From the NCBI GenBank assembly GCA_951812525.1, contig OX638316.1, positions 930,001-994,000 on the forward strand: DNA of 64,000 bases, in the 5' to 3' direction. Made by a program: the position numbers and the translations under genes. Source of the stretch: an uncultured Poribacteria bacterium. Lineage in GTDB: Bacteria; Poribacteria; WGA-4E; WGA-3G. The notes beneath the pieces are model-generated. The model was not told the origin of the DNA. It saw only the letters and a program-made list of their open reading frames with translations, and searched no databases. Below, in pieces: positions 15,860 through 25,599 of the stretch (its first letter is position 1; each line of letters opens with the position of its first letter).

Positions 15860-16525
15860 TTAGAATCGTTCCGTCTTAATTTTACCCCATCGCGTCGCCA
15901 ATTTTTCCTTGGCATCAACAGCGAACGGTGTCTCACGATTCAGGTCGTCTTCTGGATCACCTTCAAAATATCGGAAGTTATCAATCCAGAAATCGGTATC
16001 GGATTGCGCAATCGCTAACCCCACCCACATGTCTCTTTCAACATCATGAGTCGCATTGAAGGTAATGTGGTACTCCTCCCATTCCTGACCTAATAAGTTG
16101 ATATTGCCACCTTGATAAAAGGTCCAGGGATCATGTTGCATCTGCAGATTCAGGGACACTTGGCGAGGTTTTTCAGCGCGTGCCCAAAAAATCACTGTGT
16201 ACGTCTCACCCACCTTCATTGACATATCGGTTTGCCTAACCTTTGCGTGCCAATCGGTGCCTGTCGCTTTGTGCCCAATGACTTTGAGAGACTGTTTTCC
16301 GTGCTGTGGGTTTTTCTTGTCGATCTCCATTGTATAAAGACCACCCCGTCCACAACATGCGCCATCCTCTAAGCCCCAAGCAGCTAGATCCTCTTCAAAA
16401 CTGTGGTTTTCAATAAGGAGTTCACCTTTCTTCCATTTTCCCCATTCCACTGGGGTGCCAGCCAAGGCACTCACGCCTATAAGCAGCGTGAGCAGAATCA
16501 CGCCTACAACAATAGATTTACCCAT
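15860..16525 (-). CDS. Secreted carbohydrate-binding-module-like protein
   Basis: 221 residues. Signal peptide (SIVVGVILLTLLIGVSALAG) then a CBM4/9-like jelly-roll: LIENHSFEEDLAAWGLED, the gap MEIDKKNPQHGKQSLKVIG, then YTVIFWARAEKP and FWIDNFRYFEGD. This is the arrangement of CBM_4_9 domains that bind glycans. No catalytic domain is present. The tail AVDAKEKLATRWGKIKT closely resembles the tails of the proteins at 20096 and 58435. A good SD (AAGGAGAAAA) precedes the ATG. Confidence 0.82.
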   Translation of the reverse strand: MGKSIVVGVILLTLLIGVSALAGTPVEWGKWKKGELLIENHSFEEDLAAWGLEDGACCGRGGLYTMEIDKKNPQHGKQSLKVIGHKATGTDWHAKVRQTDMSMKVGETYTVIFWARAEKPRQVSLNLQMQHDPWTFYQGGNINLLGQEWEEYHITFNATHDVERDMWVGLAIAQSDTDFWIDNFRYFEGDPEDDLNRETPFAVDAKEKLATRWGKIKTERF

Positions 16526-16602
16526 GCCAATTTTCTCCTTAGTTACTAGAATTGTAGGGTAGCCAGATATTCCGACTCAGCCCTATGAGTATCGTACTCG
16601 GT

Positions 16603-16965
16603 TCAACTCCGCATAAAAGATTCTACTTCAGGGAGGACTTGCGTGACCGCCGCTTGGTCAACTCGATCAGCGACCCCGCCATAACCTGCTGTGCGAATCA
16701 TCTCCACAAGGTTTTGTCCCAATTGTTCAATCGTCCATGCGACTGAGTCCGGCACACTTGCTTTATCAAGATGCCGTTGGTCATTCTTTCCAGAGGGATC
16801 ATAGTGATAGTGTGGATCCTTACGAAAGCAATCGAAACGGAGTAGCTGAACATTTTCACCCGCTGCCTCGCCGTAAACGCGGACGGAGGGACCGCCATCT
16901 GCTCCCAAATTGCGTTGATCTACATGGAGCGCAACGCCACCGACATCAAACACTTTTTCAGCCAT
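16603..16965 (-). CDS. Conserved small hypothetical protein
   Basis: 120 residues, no signal or membrane segment. GGGGAA lies about 8 nt before the ATG. The N-terminal half is beta-rich (VGGVALHVDQRNLGADGGPSVRVYG) and includes a His/Tyr/Asp cluster FRKDPHYHYDPSG; the C-terminal half is helical. The protein looks genuine, and I do not know its function. The His/Asp cluster could bind metal (inference). It is 77 nt upstream of the CBM gene on the same strand. Confidence 0.65.
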   Translation of the reverse strand: MAEKVFDVGGVALHVDQRNLGADGGPSVRVYGEAAGENVQLLRFDCFRKDPHYHYDPSGKNDQRHLDKASVPDSVAWTIEQLGQNLVEMIRTAGYGGVADRVDQAAVTQVLPEVESFMRS

Positions 16966-17317
16966 GAGTTTTCCCCTATTTTAGAGATTTGCCCAATTAT
17001 ATATTAATAATAACAATATGTCAACTGAGAAATTCAGTGTCACCATCACCAGCTGTACAGGGGACAAGTCAGAGGTAAATTCATCTTGGCAGCAGAGATG
17101 TTTAGGTGTATCATGAATCGTACGACGGGAAGGTTGTTGCTTTCCGAATCTCGGTCCCCATTCGCTACCACAGGAAATGTTGCATCAAGACACATAACTG
17201 AAAGGCAGGTATCTAGCGTTTTGGAGCTTTGGTAAGGTTATGGCTTTACTTCACCCACCGCCGTATAATGAAGAAGATAATTATGCTTTTCAGGGAAAAG
17301 ACCCAAAGGAGAATCCA
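16966..17317. other. Intergenic region between divergent genes
   Basis: About 350 bp between a minus-strand and a plus-strand gene. It must carry both promoters. TATAAT at 17264-17269, about 50 nt before the plus-strand ATG, could be a -10, but no good -35 is placed before it. No RNA gene or repeat seen. Confidence 0.45.
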
Positions 17318-17791
17318 ATGAAGTTTAGATTGCGTGAAAAGTTGAAATATATGTTTTTAGGTGGATTGCTGACCCTCGCTGGTTTTATGCTGGGTAACAT
17401 GAACAATAATACAGAGGCACAATTTGGATATGAAACTATTGATAAACTGACCGTCCGAGAGTTAATTGTGCGTAAGGATATAAGGGTCATGAGTGAGGGT
17501 ATGGATCCTCGAGTTCATATCTCTTGGGACAGAAGTGGTGGACGTGTGATAACTTATGGACCAAAGGGAATAGGTGCCGCTTCTATTTTGGTTGCCGAGG
17601 GTAGTGGCGTTGTGACAACTCAGGGGTCAAAGGAGAAAACTGGTGCTTCTCTCATGGTTAATGAGGGAGGCGGCGTCCTATCGCTTTTTGCGCCTGATGG
17701 AAAAGCTAAGATTGTTTTAGGTATATCTGAAGGGGACGGTGTTGCTTACTTAGTCAATAAATTTGACGAAGCGCGTGTATTGAAACCCTAG
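17318..17791 (+). CDS. Membrane-anchored beta-repeat protein
   Basis: 157 residues from ATG 17318, preceded by AAAGGAGA. A farther upstream in-frame start lacks an SD. The N-terminus (KLKYMFLGGLLTLAGFMLG) is a signal anchor. Afterwards a Gly-rich beta repeat of about 25 residues recurs: GGRVITYGPKG, GSGVVTTQGSKEKTGASL, GGGVLSLFAPDGKAKIVLG, GDGVAYLVN. Such repeats usually fold as a beta-solenoid or stacked strands. Probably periplasmic or surface-exposed; no function assigned. Confidence 0.72.
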   Translation: MKFRLREKLKYMFLGGLLTLAGFMLGNMNNNTEAQFGYETIDKLTVRELIVRKDIRVMSEGMDPRVHISWDRSGGRVITYGPKGIGAASILVAEGSGVVTTQGSKEKTGASLMVNEGGGVLSLFAPDGKAKIVLGISEGDGVAYLVNKFDEARVLKP

Positions 17792-18005
17792 CTAATAATG
17801 TACGGACCCAATGATTTCTGTTTCTTATATGCCAGAAAAGAGTCGTCAATTTTACTGAAAAGGGGTATAATGCTCATAGAGAATTCCTTTTGGCGAAGGT
17901 TTGGATACCTTATTTTACTAGAGCGGTTCTCTTTATACCACGCATCCTTACTTTATATTTATCCAATTCACGTCAAGATATAGCGATTTTATCTAAGGAT
18001 CCCCA

Positions 18006-19646
18006 ATGCAAAATAACCAACTCACTATCGGCGAGTACCTTCTAAAAAAATTAGAAAGTTACGGTATTGACCACATTTTCGGCATCCCTGGCGACTATGT
18101 AGTTCAGTTTTTCGATTTGATTGAGCAGAGTCCCATTCAACACATCGGGACAACGCGAGAAGAGACTGCCGGATTTGCGGCAGATGCCTATGCCCGCATA
18201 AATGGCATGGGTGTTGCGTGCGTCACCTACTGCGTCGGGGGGTTATCTATGGTTAACGCTGTCACAGGTGCCTATGCTGAAAAATCACCACTTGTCGTCA
18301 TTAGTGGCAGCCCAGGGATGAATGAGCGCGGTAAAGACGCGCTTTTGCACCACAAAGGCAGAGATTTTTACACGCAACAACGTATCTATGAGGAGATCAC
18401 CGTTGCATCAACACTTATCGATGAACCCTTTAACGCCTTCAATGAGATAGACAGAGTGCTAGATACTGTCTATTGGCATAAGCGTCCGGGCTACATTGAA
18501 TTGCCACGAGATATAGTAGGTATGCCAGGGGCACTTTACCAACGTCCGTCAACGGGCGGACACGAAAGTGACCCTGAAACGTTAAATGCCGCCTTAACCG
18601 ATGCAATTGATTTCATAAATCAGAGCGAAAACCCGATCATTTTGGCGGGTGCCGAACTCCACAGATTCGGCTACCAAGACAAACTACTCGCTCTTGCCGA
18701 AGAGAAACAGATTCCGGTAGCGGTAACGCTGCTCGGCAAATCCGTGATGCCGGAGGGACATCCGCTCTACTTGGGTATTTACGGCGGCGCGATGAGCAGA
18801 GCAGAAATCACAACACTCGTTGAAACTTCCGATTGTATTATTATTCTGGGTGCCTTCATGACGGATGTCAACCTTGGAATTTACACCGCAAATCTCGAGC
18901 GAAGTCGCTGTGTCCATGCTACCTCGGATAGAATCACCGTCCGATACTCTACTTATGAAGATGTCATGTTTGAAGATTTTATTGATGGTTTAGGTACTCC
19001 CAAACTCCAAAAACGAGGGGACATAGACCTGGAATGGGTGCTGGAAGTGCCTGAACCTTTTGAGAAGGTAGCCGACCAACCTTTAACAGTCCACCGCCTG
19101 TTCCAGCAGCTCAATCAATTCTTGAGCGATGACATGACGGTTATCGCTGATGTCGGTGACAGTCTCTGGGGTGCTGCAGACTTGCGGCTACCAACGCATA
19201 CCGATTTTATTGCGCTTGCCTACTATACTTCAATGGGGTTTGCGATTCCAGCCGCAATTGGAGCACAACTTAGCAAACCAGATGCTCGTCCGATCGTGAT
19301 CGTCGGAGACGGAGCATTCCAAATGACCGGCACCGAACTGTCCACAACCATCCGCTACGGACTCAATCCGATTATTCTGATTTTGAACAACAGTGGATAT
19401 GGCACCATCCGTCCGCTTGTTGAGGGGACATTTAACGATATAGAGAATTGGAACTATACCCGTGTGCCGGAACTCTTGGGTACAGGACGTGCATTTGCTG
19501 CCCGGACCGAGGGCGAATTCGACACCGCTATGAAGGCAGCACTTGCCGAGACACAACAATTTGTCATAATTGAGGCAGCACTTGAAAAATTAGATGCATC
19601 ACCAGCACTTGCTCGATTGGCAGAACGGGTGTCCGAAAAAGTTTGA
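18006..19646 (+). CDS. Thiamine-diphosphate 2-oxoacid decarboxylase (pyruvate/indolepyruvate type)
   Basis: 546 residues, full length for this enzyme class. Catalytic Glu is E52 in TREETAGFAADAYAR. LLHHKG (H115-H116) is the His-His pair typical of pyruvate and indolepyruvate decarboxylases and absent from acetolactate synthases. IVIVGDGAFQMTG...LILNN is the ThDP/Mg2+-binding GDG-NN motif. It would decarboxylate pyruvate, indolepyruvate or a branched 2-oxoacid to the aldehyde; which one is not decidable here. No pathway neighbours. Confidence 0.9.
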   Translation: MQNNQLTIGEYLLKKLESYGIDHIFGIPGDYVVQFFDLIEQSPIQHIGTTREETAGFAADAYARINGMGVACVTYCVGGLSMVNAVTGAYAEKSPLVVISGSPGMNERGKDALLHHKGRDFYTQQRIYEEITVASTLIDEPFNAFNEIDRVLDTVYWHKRPGYIELPRDIVGMPGALYQRPSTGGHESDPETLNAALTDAIDFINQSENPIILAGAELHRFGYQDKLLALAEEKQIPVAVTLLGKSVMPEGHPLYLGIYGGAMSRAEITTLVETSDCIIILGAFMTDVNLGIYTANLERSRCVHATSDRITVRYSTYEDVMFEDFIDGLGTPKLQKRGDIDLEWVLEVPEPFEKVADQPLTVHRLFQQLNQFLSDDMTVIADVGDSLWGAADLRLPTHTDFIALAYYTSMGFAIPAAIGAQLSKPDARPIVIVGDGAFQMTGTELSTTIRYGLNPIILILNNSGYGTIRPLVEGTFNDIENWNYTRVPELLGTGRAFAARTEGEFDTAMKAALAETQQFVIIEAALEKLDASPALARLAERVSEKV

Positions 19647-19837
19647 GCCCCATTTTTCTTTCTGTCGGCACACAGTTATGGTGGAGTACTTTTATTGACG
19701 AGAAAACGTGGCGGCAAATTCAAGAGACAGCAGCGGAGGTCAGAATATCCGAACTCGAATTAACATAGGGCACTGAACTGGCGCCGATCGGAAGTCGCGT
19801 CAGGTCGTGCCTTTTTCTTGTTTCTACCTCGATTAAA

Positions 19838-19936
19838 CGGATCCATACGAATCTCAGGATTTCGGTTACTGATGTCTGCAACTTTCAGTGTATCTACTGT
19901 ATGCCAGAGATATGACTTTCATGCCAGACGCGGCAC
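19838..19936 (+). pseudogene. Broken duplicate of the moaA 5' region
   Basis: About 100 bp closely match moaA 22220-22320, from CGGATCCATACGAATCTC through the CxxxCxxC codons to GCCAGACGC. A one-base deletion near TATGCCAGAG shifts the frame and the similarity then ends. It has no start codon or SD. The sequence before it (about 19650-19768) also has a short open stretch (FIDEKTWRQIQETAAEVR) that may be a coding remnant. Confidence 0.8.
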
Positions 19937-19970
19937 TCGCAGAACGCGGCGCAATCGCACGGTTCAAAAA

Positions 19971-20073
19971 TGAATTATGAAAATACATTTACATTTCACT
20001 CTTCTATAGGAGGAATTTCCGAATCCCGACGTATTCTCGCAGATGTCTAATGTATACGTAATTCTAAAATTTA
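19971..20073. repeat. Dispersed ~105-bp repeat, copy A
   Basis: Shares TGAATTATGAAAATACAT, the palindrome flanks, and ATGTATACGTAATTCTAAAA with copies at 21832 and 36181. The central hairpin is degenerate here (GGAATT against AATCCC). Confidence 0.8.
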
Positions 20074-20095
20074 CTATAATTAACCTAAAGACCCT

Positions 20096-21034
20096 TTACT
20101 GCTTAAGACGCCCCCATGTGGTGGCAAGTTTTCCTTCTGCTTCGACTGCAAGCGGGGTACCGGTCGCTGCACCGCCTTCACCTACCAGATGATATGCGTT
20201 GCGCGAGGCATCTGAGAATGCCCGTGTTCCACCGGGTTCATCAAAATGCCATAACGCAACCGTTTTTGCGTCATTTTTGAACTTGCCGTCTGGCATAAAG
20301 TCTTTTTTTTCAACATCGTAACGTGCCTCCTTTGAGATACGGACCTCATCAATATATCCAGTGAAGGAATCATAAAACTGTTCTTCCTTAACAAGCATCC
20401 GAATTATTTTTCCAAACCCTCCAAGCACGAAGCCCTGTGGAAGCGAGGCATTGGGTCCGAGAGGATCCCCATGTGGCCATATCGCTACGAAATCATTGAC
20501 GATCATTGTTGTGTGGGGTCCATTTGACTGATAGGCGATGTGGTGCCATTGATTCGGCTCAAGCGGGATCGGGAAAGGTAATCTCCGACCGGGCTTTCCC
20601 TCAAGATAGGCACTCATTAGTAAGATTAGGTCCCCCTTCGGTGGTTCGATATTTAGCGCATTAGCCAGATTATTTAGCAGGGGTTGAAATTCATCGTCCA
20701 CGATGAGCATACGCACCTGTTGATGGAGTATCATTCCCGCTGTGTCCTTGTCGGGCGGTGTGGTCGGATACACCCATGCTTCGACGGTGAACTCCTGCGT
20801 TCCGTTCGGTAAAAGCCTACCAAAGGTTTCAAAATCTAAAACGGCGTGGTCGTCAATCCCATCGAGGACTAAATAGTTTCCACCTGCGGGTGAAGCGGGT
20901 GGAAACGCTTTAGCACTCAGCGGAATTAATATCAGTAAAGAGAGACATGCAAGGATTTGTCGTGCCTCATTGAAAATTCCTTTCGGATAGGGAATTGCTT
21001 TGGAAAGACAAACGGGTAGGTATGTTGTGTTCAT
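20096..21034 (-). CDS. Secreted LamG/concanavalin-like protein
   Basis: 312 residues from ATG 21034, preceded by AGAGGATT. The signal peptide is long (hydrophobic core ILACLSLLILIPLSAKA). A LamG-type domain follows: NYLVLDGIDDHAVLDF, FTVEAWVYPT, NQWHHIAYQSNG, FTGYIDEVRISKEARY, TVALWHFDEPGG. These are typical of sugar-binding sandwich domains. No catalytic module. The tail AVEAEGKLATTWGRLKQ matches the C-termini of the proteins at 15860 and 58435. An upstream in-frame start would add 14 residues without an SD. Confidence 0.85.
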   Translation of the reverse strand: MNTTYLPVCLSKAIPYPKGIFNEARQILACLSLLILIPLSAKAFPPASPAGGNYLVLDGIDDHAVLDFETFGRLLPNGTQEFTVEAWVYPTTPPDKDTAGMILHQQVRMLIVDDEFQPLLNNLANALNIEPPKGDLILLMSAYLEGKPGRRLPFPIPLEPNQWHHIAYQSNGPHTTMIVNDFVAIWPHGDPLGPNASLPQGFVLGGFGKIIRMLVKEEQFYDSFTGYIDEVRISKEARYDVEKKDFMPDGKFKNDAKTVALWHFDEPGGTRAFSDASRNAYHLVGEGGAATGTPLAVEAEGKLATTWGRLKQ

Positions 21035-22120
21035 TGGCAATCCTCTTGTTCTGATATAAGGTGCTGACCGAAACACCTCACAAAATGTATCCAGTCTATG
21101 ATATAATTTCGGTTAGTGCTGTCATAACGGTTCTATAGCAGTGCCGCGTCGAGCGGTGGTTGGGTCACACTCGGCGCGCCTCTAAAGGAGACTGCCAGCT
21201 CAAATAATGATCTCGTCAAAAGAAAAGTATTTCATAAATCGGCACAGAAGTTGTTTTAGTTCTGCCACAAAACTCCTAATTTATAGTGAATTGTAGAATT
21301 AATTGGACATTAGCATCATCGAGATCAGGAAAGCTTGCCAGTAGAGACGGTGAGCCTTTAAAAGAAAGTCAGGTTAGAAACCCTTCCCATAGGATATTGT
21401 AATGTCAACTTATTCCTAGGTTTTACCGTAAGAAATAAAATCGAATCACGTTGGAATCATACAACAATAAGTAAGCAAATTTTGTGCCAATCTTATAGTA
21501 AAAAATGAGACAATCTGTGCCAACCCCCCTAAATTCCAAGTATAATTTGCCCTTTCAATTGCATAAAATGTAGGCACACCCTAAATTTATCAGAAATACA
21601 TCTCCGTCCTTATTTTCTTTTGAAAAAATTATATCGCCAACGGGCGGAGGCTGTTCGTAATCATTTTTCTATTGACGCTACGCAAAATCTGCATAGGTTT
21701 CGCAAAATTTACCTTGTCACACGCTGGGATTTTTATTTTAACTTAAATCAGTAAGGAAAACGGAAGGAGCCGAATTTTAACATACATAAGAGGTAGGTTC
21801 ACGAAACAGATGAGGTAATTCAGTGAAACTATGATGAATTATGAAAATACATTTACATTTCAAGACTCTTCTGTAGGAGGGATTTCCTAATCCCGACGTA
21901 TTCTCGCAGATGCCTAATATATACGTAATCCTAAAATTTACATAAAAAGTGCGAAAACGCCTTCCTATGCTGGCGAACTCCGTATGCTTTGTCCCTTCCT
22001 GTGCCTGTTCATATTGCCCGGTTAACTGCAAAATCTACTACAAATAATGCCCAGCGATATAGTCTGCAATTCTCCCTCGTTCCCCAACAATCTTTTTTAA
22101 AGTATTTACTATAAAAAAAC
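21035..22120. other. Long gene-poor intergenic stretch
   Basis: Over 1 kb without a credible gene, AT-rich. It contains repeat copy B (21832-21941). A minus-strand reading frame at 21777-22031 covers this repeat, has no SD and resembles no protein. No RNA gene recognised. Confidence 0.6.
21832..21941. repeat. Dispersed ~110-bp repeat, copy B
   Basis: GATGAATTATGAAAATACAT, then CTGTAGGA, hairpin GGGATT/AATCCC (21879-21894, loop TCCT), then ACGTAATCCTAAAATTTAC. Closest to copies at 19971 and 36181. Confidence 0.85.
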
Positions 22121-22149
22121 TTGCAAAAGAAATTCGGATATGATATACT
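22121..22149 (+). promoter_or_regulatory. Sigma70 promoter of moaA
   Basis: TTGCAA (22121-22126), 17-nt spacer, TATACT (22144-22149), about 40 nt before the moaA ATG. Confidence 0.7.
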
Positions 22150-22189
22150 ATTAACTAACGGAAATTAAATTCTGACAGTCGGAATCAAA

Positions 22190-23185
22190 ATGAAACAACA
22201 GATGCTCGACCGCTTTGGGCGGATCCATACGAATCTCAGGATTTCAGTTACTGACGTCTGCAACTTTCGGTGTATCTACTGTATGCCGGAAGACATGACT
22301 TTCATGCCAGACGCAGCACTGATGACGTACGACGAAATTCTGCATCTGGCGCGGATTTTCGTTGCATTGGGCGTTAACAAAGTCCGCATTACCGGCGGTG
22401 AGCCACTTGTTCGTCCCGGTGTGCCCACACTCATAAAGCAACTCGCGCAGTTAGAAGGACTGAAAGACATTAGCTTGACAACCAATGGTATCGGTCTGAT
22501 TAAACAAGCACAAGCACTTTACGATGCCGGGCTACGTCGTATTAACGTCAGCTTAGACACACTCAACGAAGAGAAGTTCGAGCAGATGACGCGTCGGAAG
22601 GTACTCTCACGCGTGCTTGAAGGACTCAAAACCGCACACGAATGCGGTTTCAATCCGATTAAAGTCAACGCTGTTGCAATGCGCGGCTTTACCGATGACG
22701 AAATCGTCGATCTAGCAACCTTTGCGCGTCAAAATGATTATCAACTCCGATTCATCGAATTCATGCCACTGGATGCTGATGACGTCTGGGGACGCAATAT
22801 GTACATCCCCGGAAAAGAAATTATCGAAAAAATTAATGCCGTTTATCCGCTCAAACAGGTAACCCTGAACGGCGAGGCAAAAAGCGACACAGCCAAACGT
22901 TATCGTTTCTCGGACAACGATAACGAGGTAGGCGTGATCCCCTCCGTGAGTGATCCGTTCTGCGAAAATTGTAACCGAGTCCGTCTTACTGCCGATGGAA
23001 AATTCCGGACGTGTCTCTTTTCGCTAACGGAAACCGATCTGCTTACGCCACTGCGAGAAGGTGCGTCAGATGAGGCAATTAGTGAGCTAATTCTGGACGC
23101 CGTCGCACAGAAAGAGGCAGGACATAAAATTAATGCAGCAGACTTTATTAAACCAGAGCGAAACATGTCAAGGATCGGTGGATAG
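22190..23185 (+). CDS. moaA: GTP 3',8-cyclase MoaA
   Basis: 331 residues, full length. This radical SAM enzyme turns GTP into 3',8-cyclo-GTP, the first step of molybdopterin synthesis. The N-terminal cluster motif is C24-C28-C31 in VTDVCNFRCIYCMP. ITGGEPLVRPG is the GGEP SAM motif. The second cluster uses FCENCNRVR and a later Cys in FRTCLF. The chain ends RIGG, the C-terminal di-Gly needed for activity. No other moa genes adjoin, but a MoaD-like gene and a molybdenum hydroxylase lie at 40.8-44.9 kb. A broken copy of its 5' end is at 19838. Confidence 0.96.
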   Translation: MKQQMLDRFGRIHTNLRISVTDVCNFRCIYCMPEDMTFMPDAALMTYDEILHLARIFVALGVNKVRITGGEPLVRPGVPTLIKQLAQLEGLKDISLTTNGIGLIKQAQALYDAGLRRINVSLDTLNEEKFEQMTRRKVLSRVLEGLKTAHECGFNPIKVNAVAMRGFTDDEIVDLATFARQNDYQLRFIEFMPLDADDVWGRNMYIPGKEIIEKINAVYPLKQVTLNGEAKSDTAKRYRFSDNDNEVGVIPSVSDPFCENCNRVRLTADGKFRTCLFSLTETDLLTPLREGASDEAISELILDAVAQKEAGHKINAADFIKPERNMSRIGG

Positions 23186-23293
23186 TAAAAACACGCTAGC
23201 GTTAACAAATAATAATGTGGTCGAGACACGGATACACTAAAAAAGGGTGCGATTGGAACCACACCTATTAATCTAAGGAGTTAAAATCAAGGA

Positions 23294-24079
23294 ATGAGCA
23301 AAGACTTGGTGATTAAAGATTTGCAAATCAGTGTGCAAGGGAATCCAATTATTAAAGGACTAAATTTAGCCGTAAAACAGGGCGAGATTCATGCCCTTAT
23401 GGGTCCAAATGGATCTGGTAAAAGCACCCTCGCCAACGGCTTAATGGGACATCCGCTCTATGACATTGACTCGGGTGAAGTCATCTTCAACGGTGTCGAT
23501 GTCCTGGAACTGGAACCAAATGAACGCGCCAAACTCGGACTTTTCCTCGCTTTTCAGTATCCAACGGCAATTCCAGGCGTCAGTTTAGCGAATTTTCTAC
23601 GACTCGCTGTGAGTGCAGTTCGTGGACAATCAGGAAACGGTTCCGGTGAAGATCACCTTATTCCGATGCGCGAATTTCGTCGCGAACTTCGCGATAAAAT
23701 GAAACAACTCGGTGTCGACGACTCATTCGCCAGACGATACCTCAACGACGGTTTCTCCGGCGGCGAAAAAAAGCGAGCAGAAATTTTACAACTCGCAATG
23801 CTTGAACCGAAAATTGCTATCCTCGACGAAACCGATTCTGGACTCGACATTGATGCCGTCCGAATCGTCGGCGAAAGCGTCAACAAACTGGTTGGACCGG
23901 AACTGGGTGTATTGATTATCACCCACTATCCACGATTGCTGGACTACATCCGTCCACAGTTTGTGCATATACTGCTTGATGGCAGAATTGTTGAATCTGG
24001 CGGCTGGGAACTCACACAGATGCTAGAAACAGAGGGCTACGATCCAATCCGAGAAAAACATGGAATTAAGGAGGAGTAA
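23294..24079 (+). CDS. sufC: Fe-S assembly ATPase SufC
   Basis: 261 residues, standard length. Walker [10 protein letters not shown] (37-45); [13 protein letters not shown] is the SufC form of the ABC signature; [14 protein letters not shown] is Walker B plus D-loop. SufC drives the SufBCD scaffold that builds [Fe-S] clusters in the cytoplasm. It leads a plus-strand operon running to 30.9 kb. SufB follows at once, with AAGGAGGAG overlapping the end of sufC. Confidence 0.96.
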   Translation: MSKDLVIKDLQISVQGNPIIKGLNLAVKQGEIHALMGPNGSGKSTLANGLMGHPLYDIDSGEVIFNGVDVLELEPNERAKLGLFLAFQYPTAIPGVSLANFLRLAVSAVRGQSGNGSGEDHLIPMREFRRELRDKMKQLGVDDSFARRYLNDGFSGGEKKRAEILQLAMLEPKIAILDETDSGLDIDAVRIVGESVNKLVGPELGVLIITHYPRLLDYIRPQFVHILLDGRIVESGGWELTQMLETEGYDPIREKHGIKEE

Positions 24080-24080
24080 A

Positions 24081-25499
24081 ATGGCAACTTCTGAAAAGAA
24101 CACAATAGAAGAACTCGGGATTAGTAAAGACTACCAATACGGGTTCCACGACGATATTAAACCGACATTCAAGTCACGCAAGGGATTGGACGAAAGCGTT
24201 ATCAATGAAATGTGTGACATTAAAGGGGAACCAGACTGGATGCGCCAGTACCGACTCAATGCTTATCGGATTTTCAAAGAGAAACCGATGACAAAATGGG
24301 GCGGAGATCTGTCGCAACTCGATTTTGACGATATTTACTATTACGTCAAAGCCTCCGACCGAAGTGAACGCAGCTGGGATGATGTACCAGAGGACATCAA
24401 GAAAACTTTTGATCGGCTCGGCATCCCTGAAGCAGAACGGAAGTTCCTCGCAGGTGTCGGCGCACAGTATGACTCGGAAGTCGTCTATCACAACATCGTC
24501 GAAGAATTAGATAAAATCGGTGTTATCTTCCTTGATACCGATACCGCTATCAAAGAATACCCGGATCTGGTGAAGAAATACTTTGGAACTATCATCCCGT
24601 CTGCGGATAATCAGTTTGCCGCACTTAACAGTGCCGCATGGAGTGGTGGAAGTTTCGTTTACGTCCCGCCCGGCGTGAAGGTTGAATACCCGCTGCAAGC
24701 CTATTTCCGAATTAACACCGAGAACATGGGGCAGTTTGAACGCACACTCATCATCGCTGACGAAGGATCACAGGTCCACTACGTTGAAGGATGTACGGCT
24801 CCGACATACAGCAGTGAATCCCTGCACAGTGCTGTCGTCGAGATCGTTTGCATGAAAGGCTCTCGGGTGCGTTACACAACCATCCAGAATTGGGCAAACA
24901 ATGTATACAATCTCGTTACGAAGCGGGCTGTTGCATACGAAGATTCACAGATGGAATGGGTGGATGGCAATCTCGGCAGTAAACTAACGATGAAGTATCC
25001 GAGTGTCTATATGATGGAACCCGGGGCGCGTGGCGACATTCTCTCAATCGCATTCGCCAGTAAGGGACAGCACCAAGATGCGGGCGCAAAAGTCTATCAC
25101 TGCGCACCAAACACCACCTCGCAGATAACCTCGAAGAGCATCAGCAAAGATGGCGGACGCTCAAGCTATCGCGGATGGGTCGATGTCGCTAAAGGTGCGA
25201 AAGGATGCAAATCACACGTCGTGTGTGATGCTCTCATCCTCGATAAGGACTCACGTTCAGATACCTATCCGGTCATTGAAATTGGTGAAAGTGATACCAA
25301 CATTGAACACGAGGCACGCGTCAGCAAGATTGGGGAGGAACAGCTTTTCTATCTAATGAGTCGTGGACTTTCAGAAGAGGAAGCCTCAACCATGATCGTC
25401 AACGGGTTTATTGAACCTCTTGTGAAAGAACTCCCTATGGAATATGCTGTTGAGATGAATCGCCTCATCCAACTTCAGATGGAAGGTTCAGTCGGTTAA
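24081..25499 (+). CDS. sufB: Fe-S assembly scaffold SufB
   Basis: 472 residues from ATG 24081, one base after the sufC stop, with AAGGAGGAGTAAA before it. An alternative upstream start lies inside sufC and is unlikely. Beta-helix core with the family sequences [39 protein letters not shown] and [20 protein letters not shown]. SufB pairs with SufD and SufC to assemble and hand over clusters. A palindromic element separates it from sufD. Confidence 0.96.
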   Translation: MATSEKNTIEELGISKDYQYGFHDDIKPTFKSRKGLDESVINEMCDIKGEPDWMRQYRLNAYRIFKEKPMTKWGGDLSQLDFDDIYYYVKASDRSERSWDDVPEDIKKTFDRLGIPEAERKFLAGVGAQYDSEVVYHNIVEELDKIGVIFLDTDTAIKEYPDLVKKYFGTIIPSADNQFAALNSAAWSGGSFVYVPPGVKVEYPLQAYFRINTENMGQFERTLIIADEGSQVHYVEGCTAPTYSSESLHSAVVEIVCMKGSRVRYTTIQNWANNVYNLVTKRAVAYEDSQMEWVDGNLGSKLTMKYPSVYMMEPGARGDILSIAFASKGQHQDAGAKVYHCAPNTTSQITSKSISKDGGRSSYRGWVDVAKGAKGCKSHVVCDALILDKDSRSDTYPVIEIGESDTNIEHEARVSKIGEEQLFYLMSRGLSEEEASTMIVNGFIEPLVKELPMEYAVEMNRLIQLQMEGSVG

Positions 25500-25523
25500 A
25501 TGGCAGTCAGCTATCGGCTATCG

Positions 25524-25586
25524 GCTGTCAGTAGAACGCGTAGTGGGTGAAAATGTTTGTAATACCCACAACGCACTACTGACAGC
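25524..25586. repeat. Palindromic insertion-like element between sufB and sufD
   Basis: Arms GCTGTCAGTAG (25524-25534) and CTACTGACAGC (25576-25586) are perfect 11-bp inverted repeats. An inner GTGGGT/ACCCAC pair extends the hairpin. Related GGCTATCGG-type arms occur at 60211-60298 and loosely at 36135-36176. No coding sequence inside. Confidence 0.75.
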
Positions 25587-25599
25587 TGATAACTGATGG

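Noticed and set aside
17798-17983. Plus-strand 61-codon frame after the beta-repeat protein
   Set aside because: No SD, AT-rich, no similarity. It looks like intergenic sequence before the decarboxylase gene.
21777-22031. Minus-strand 84-codon frame before moaA
   Set aside because: It overlaps the dispersed repeat and lacks an SD.
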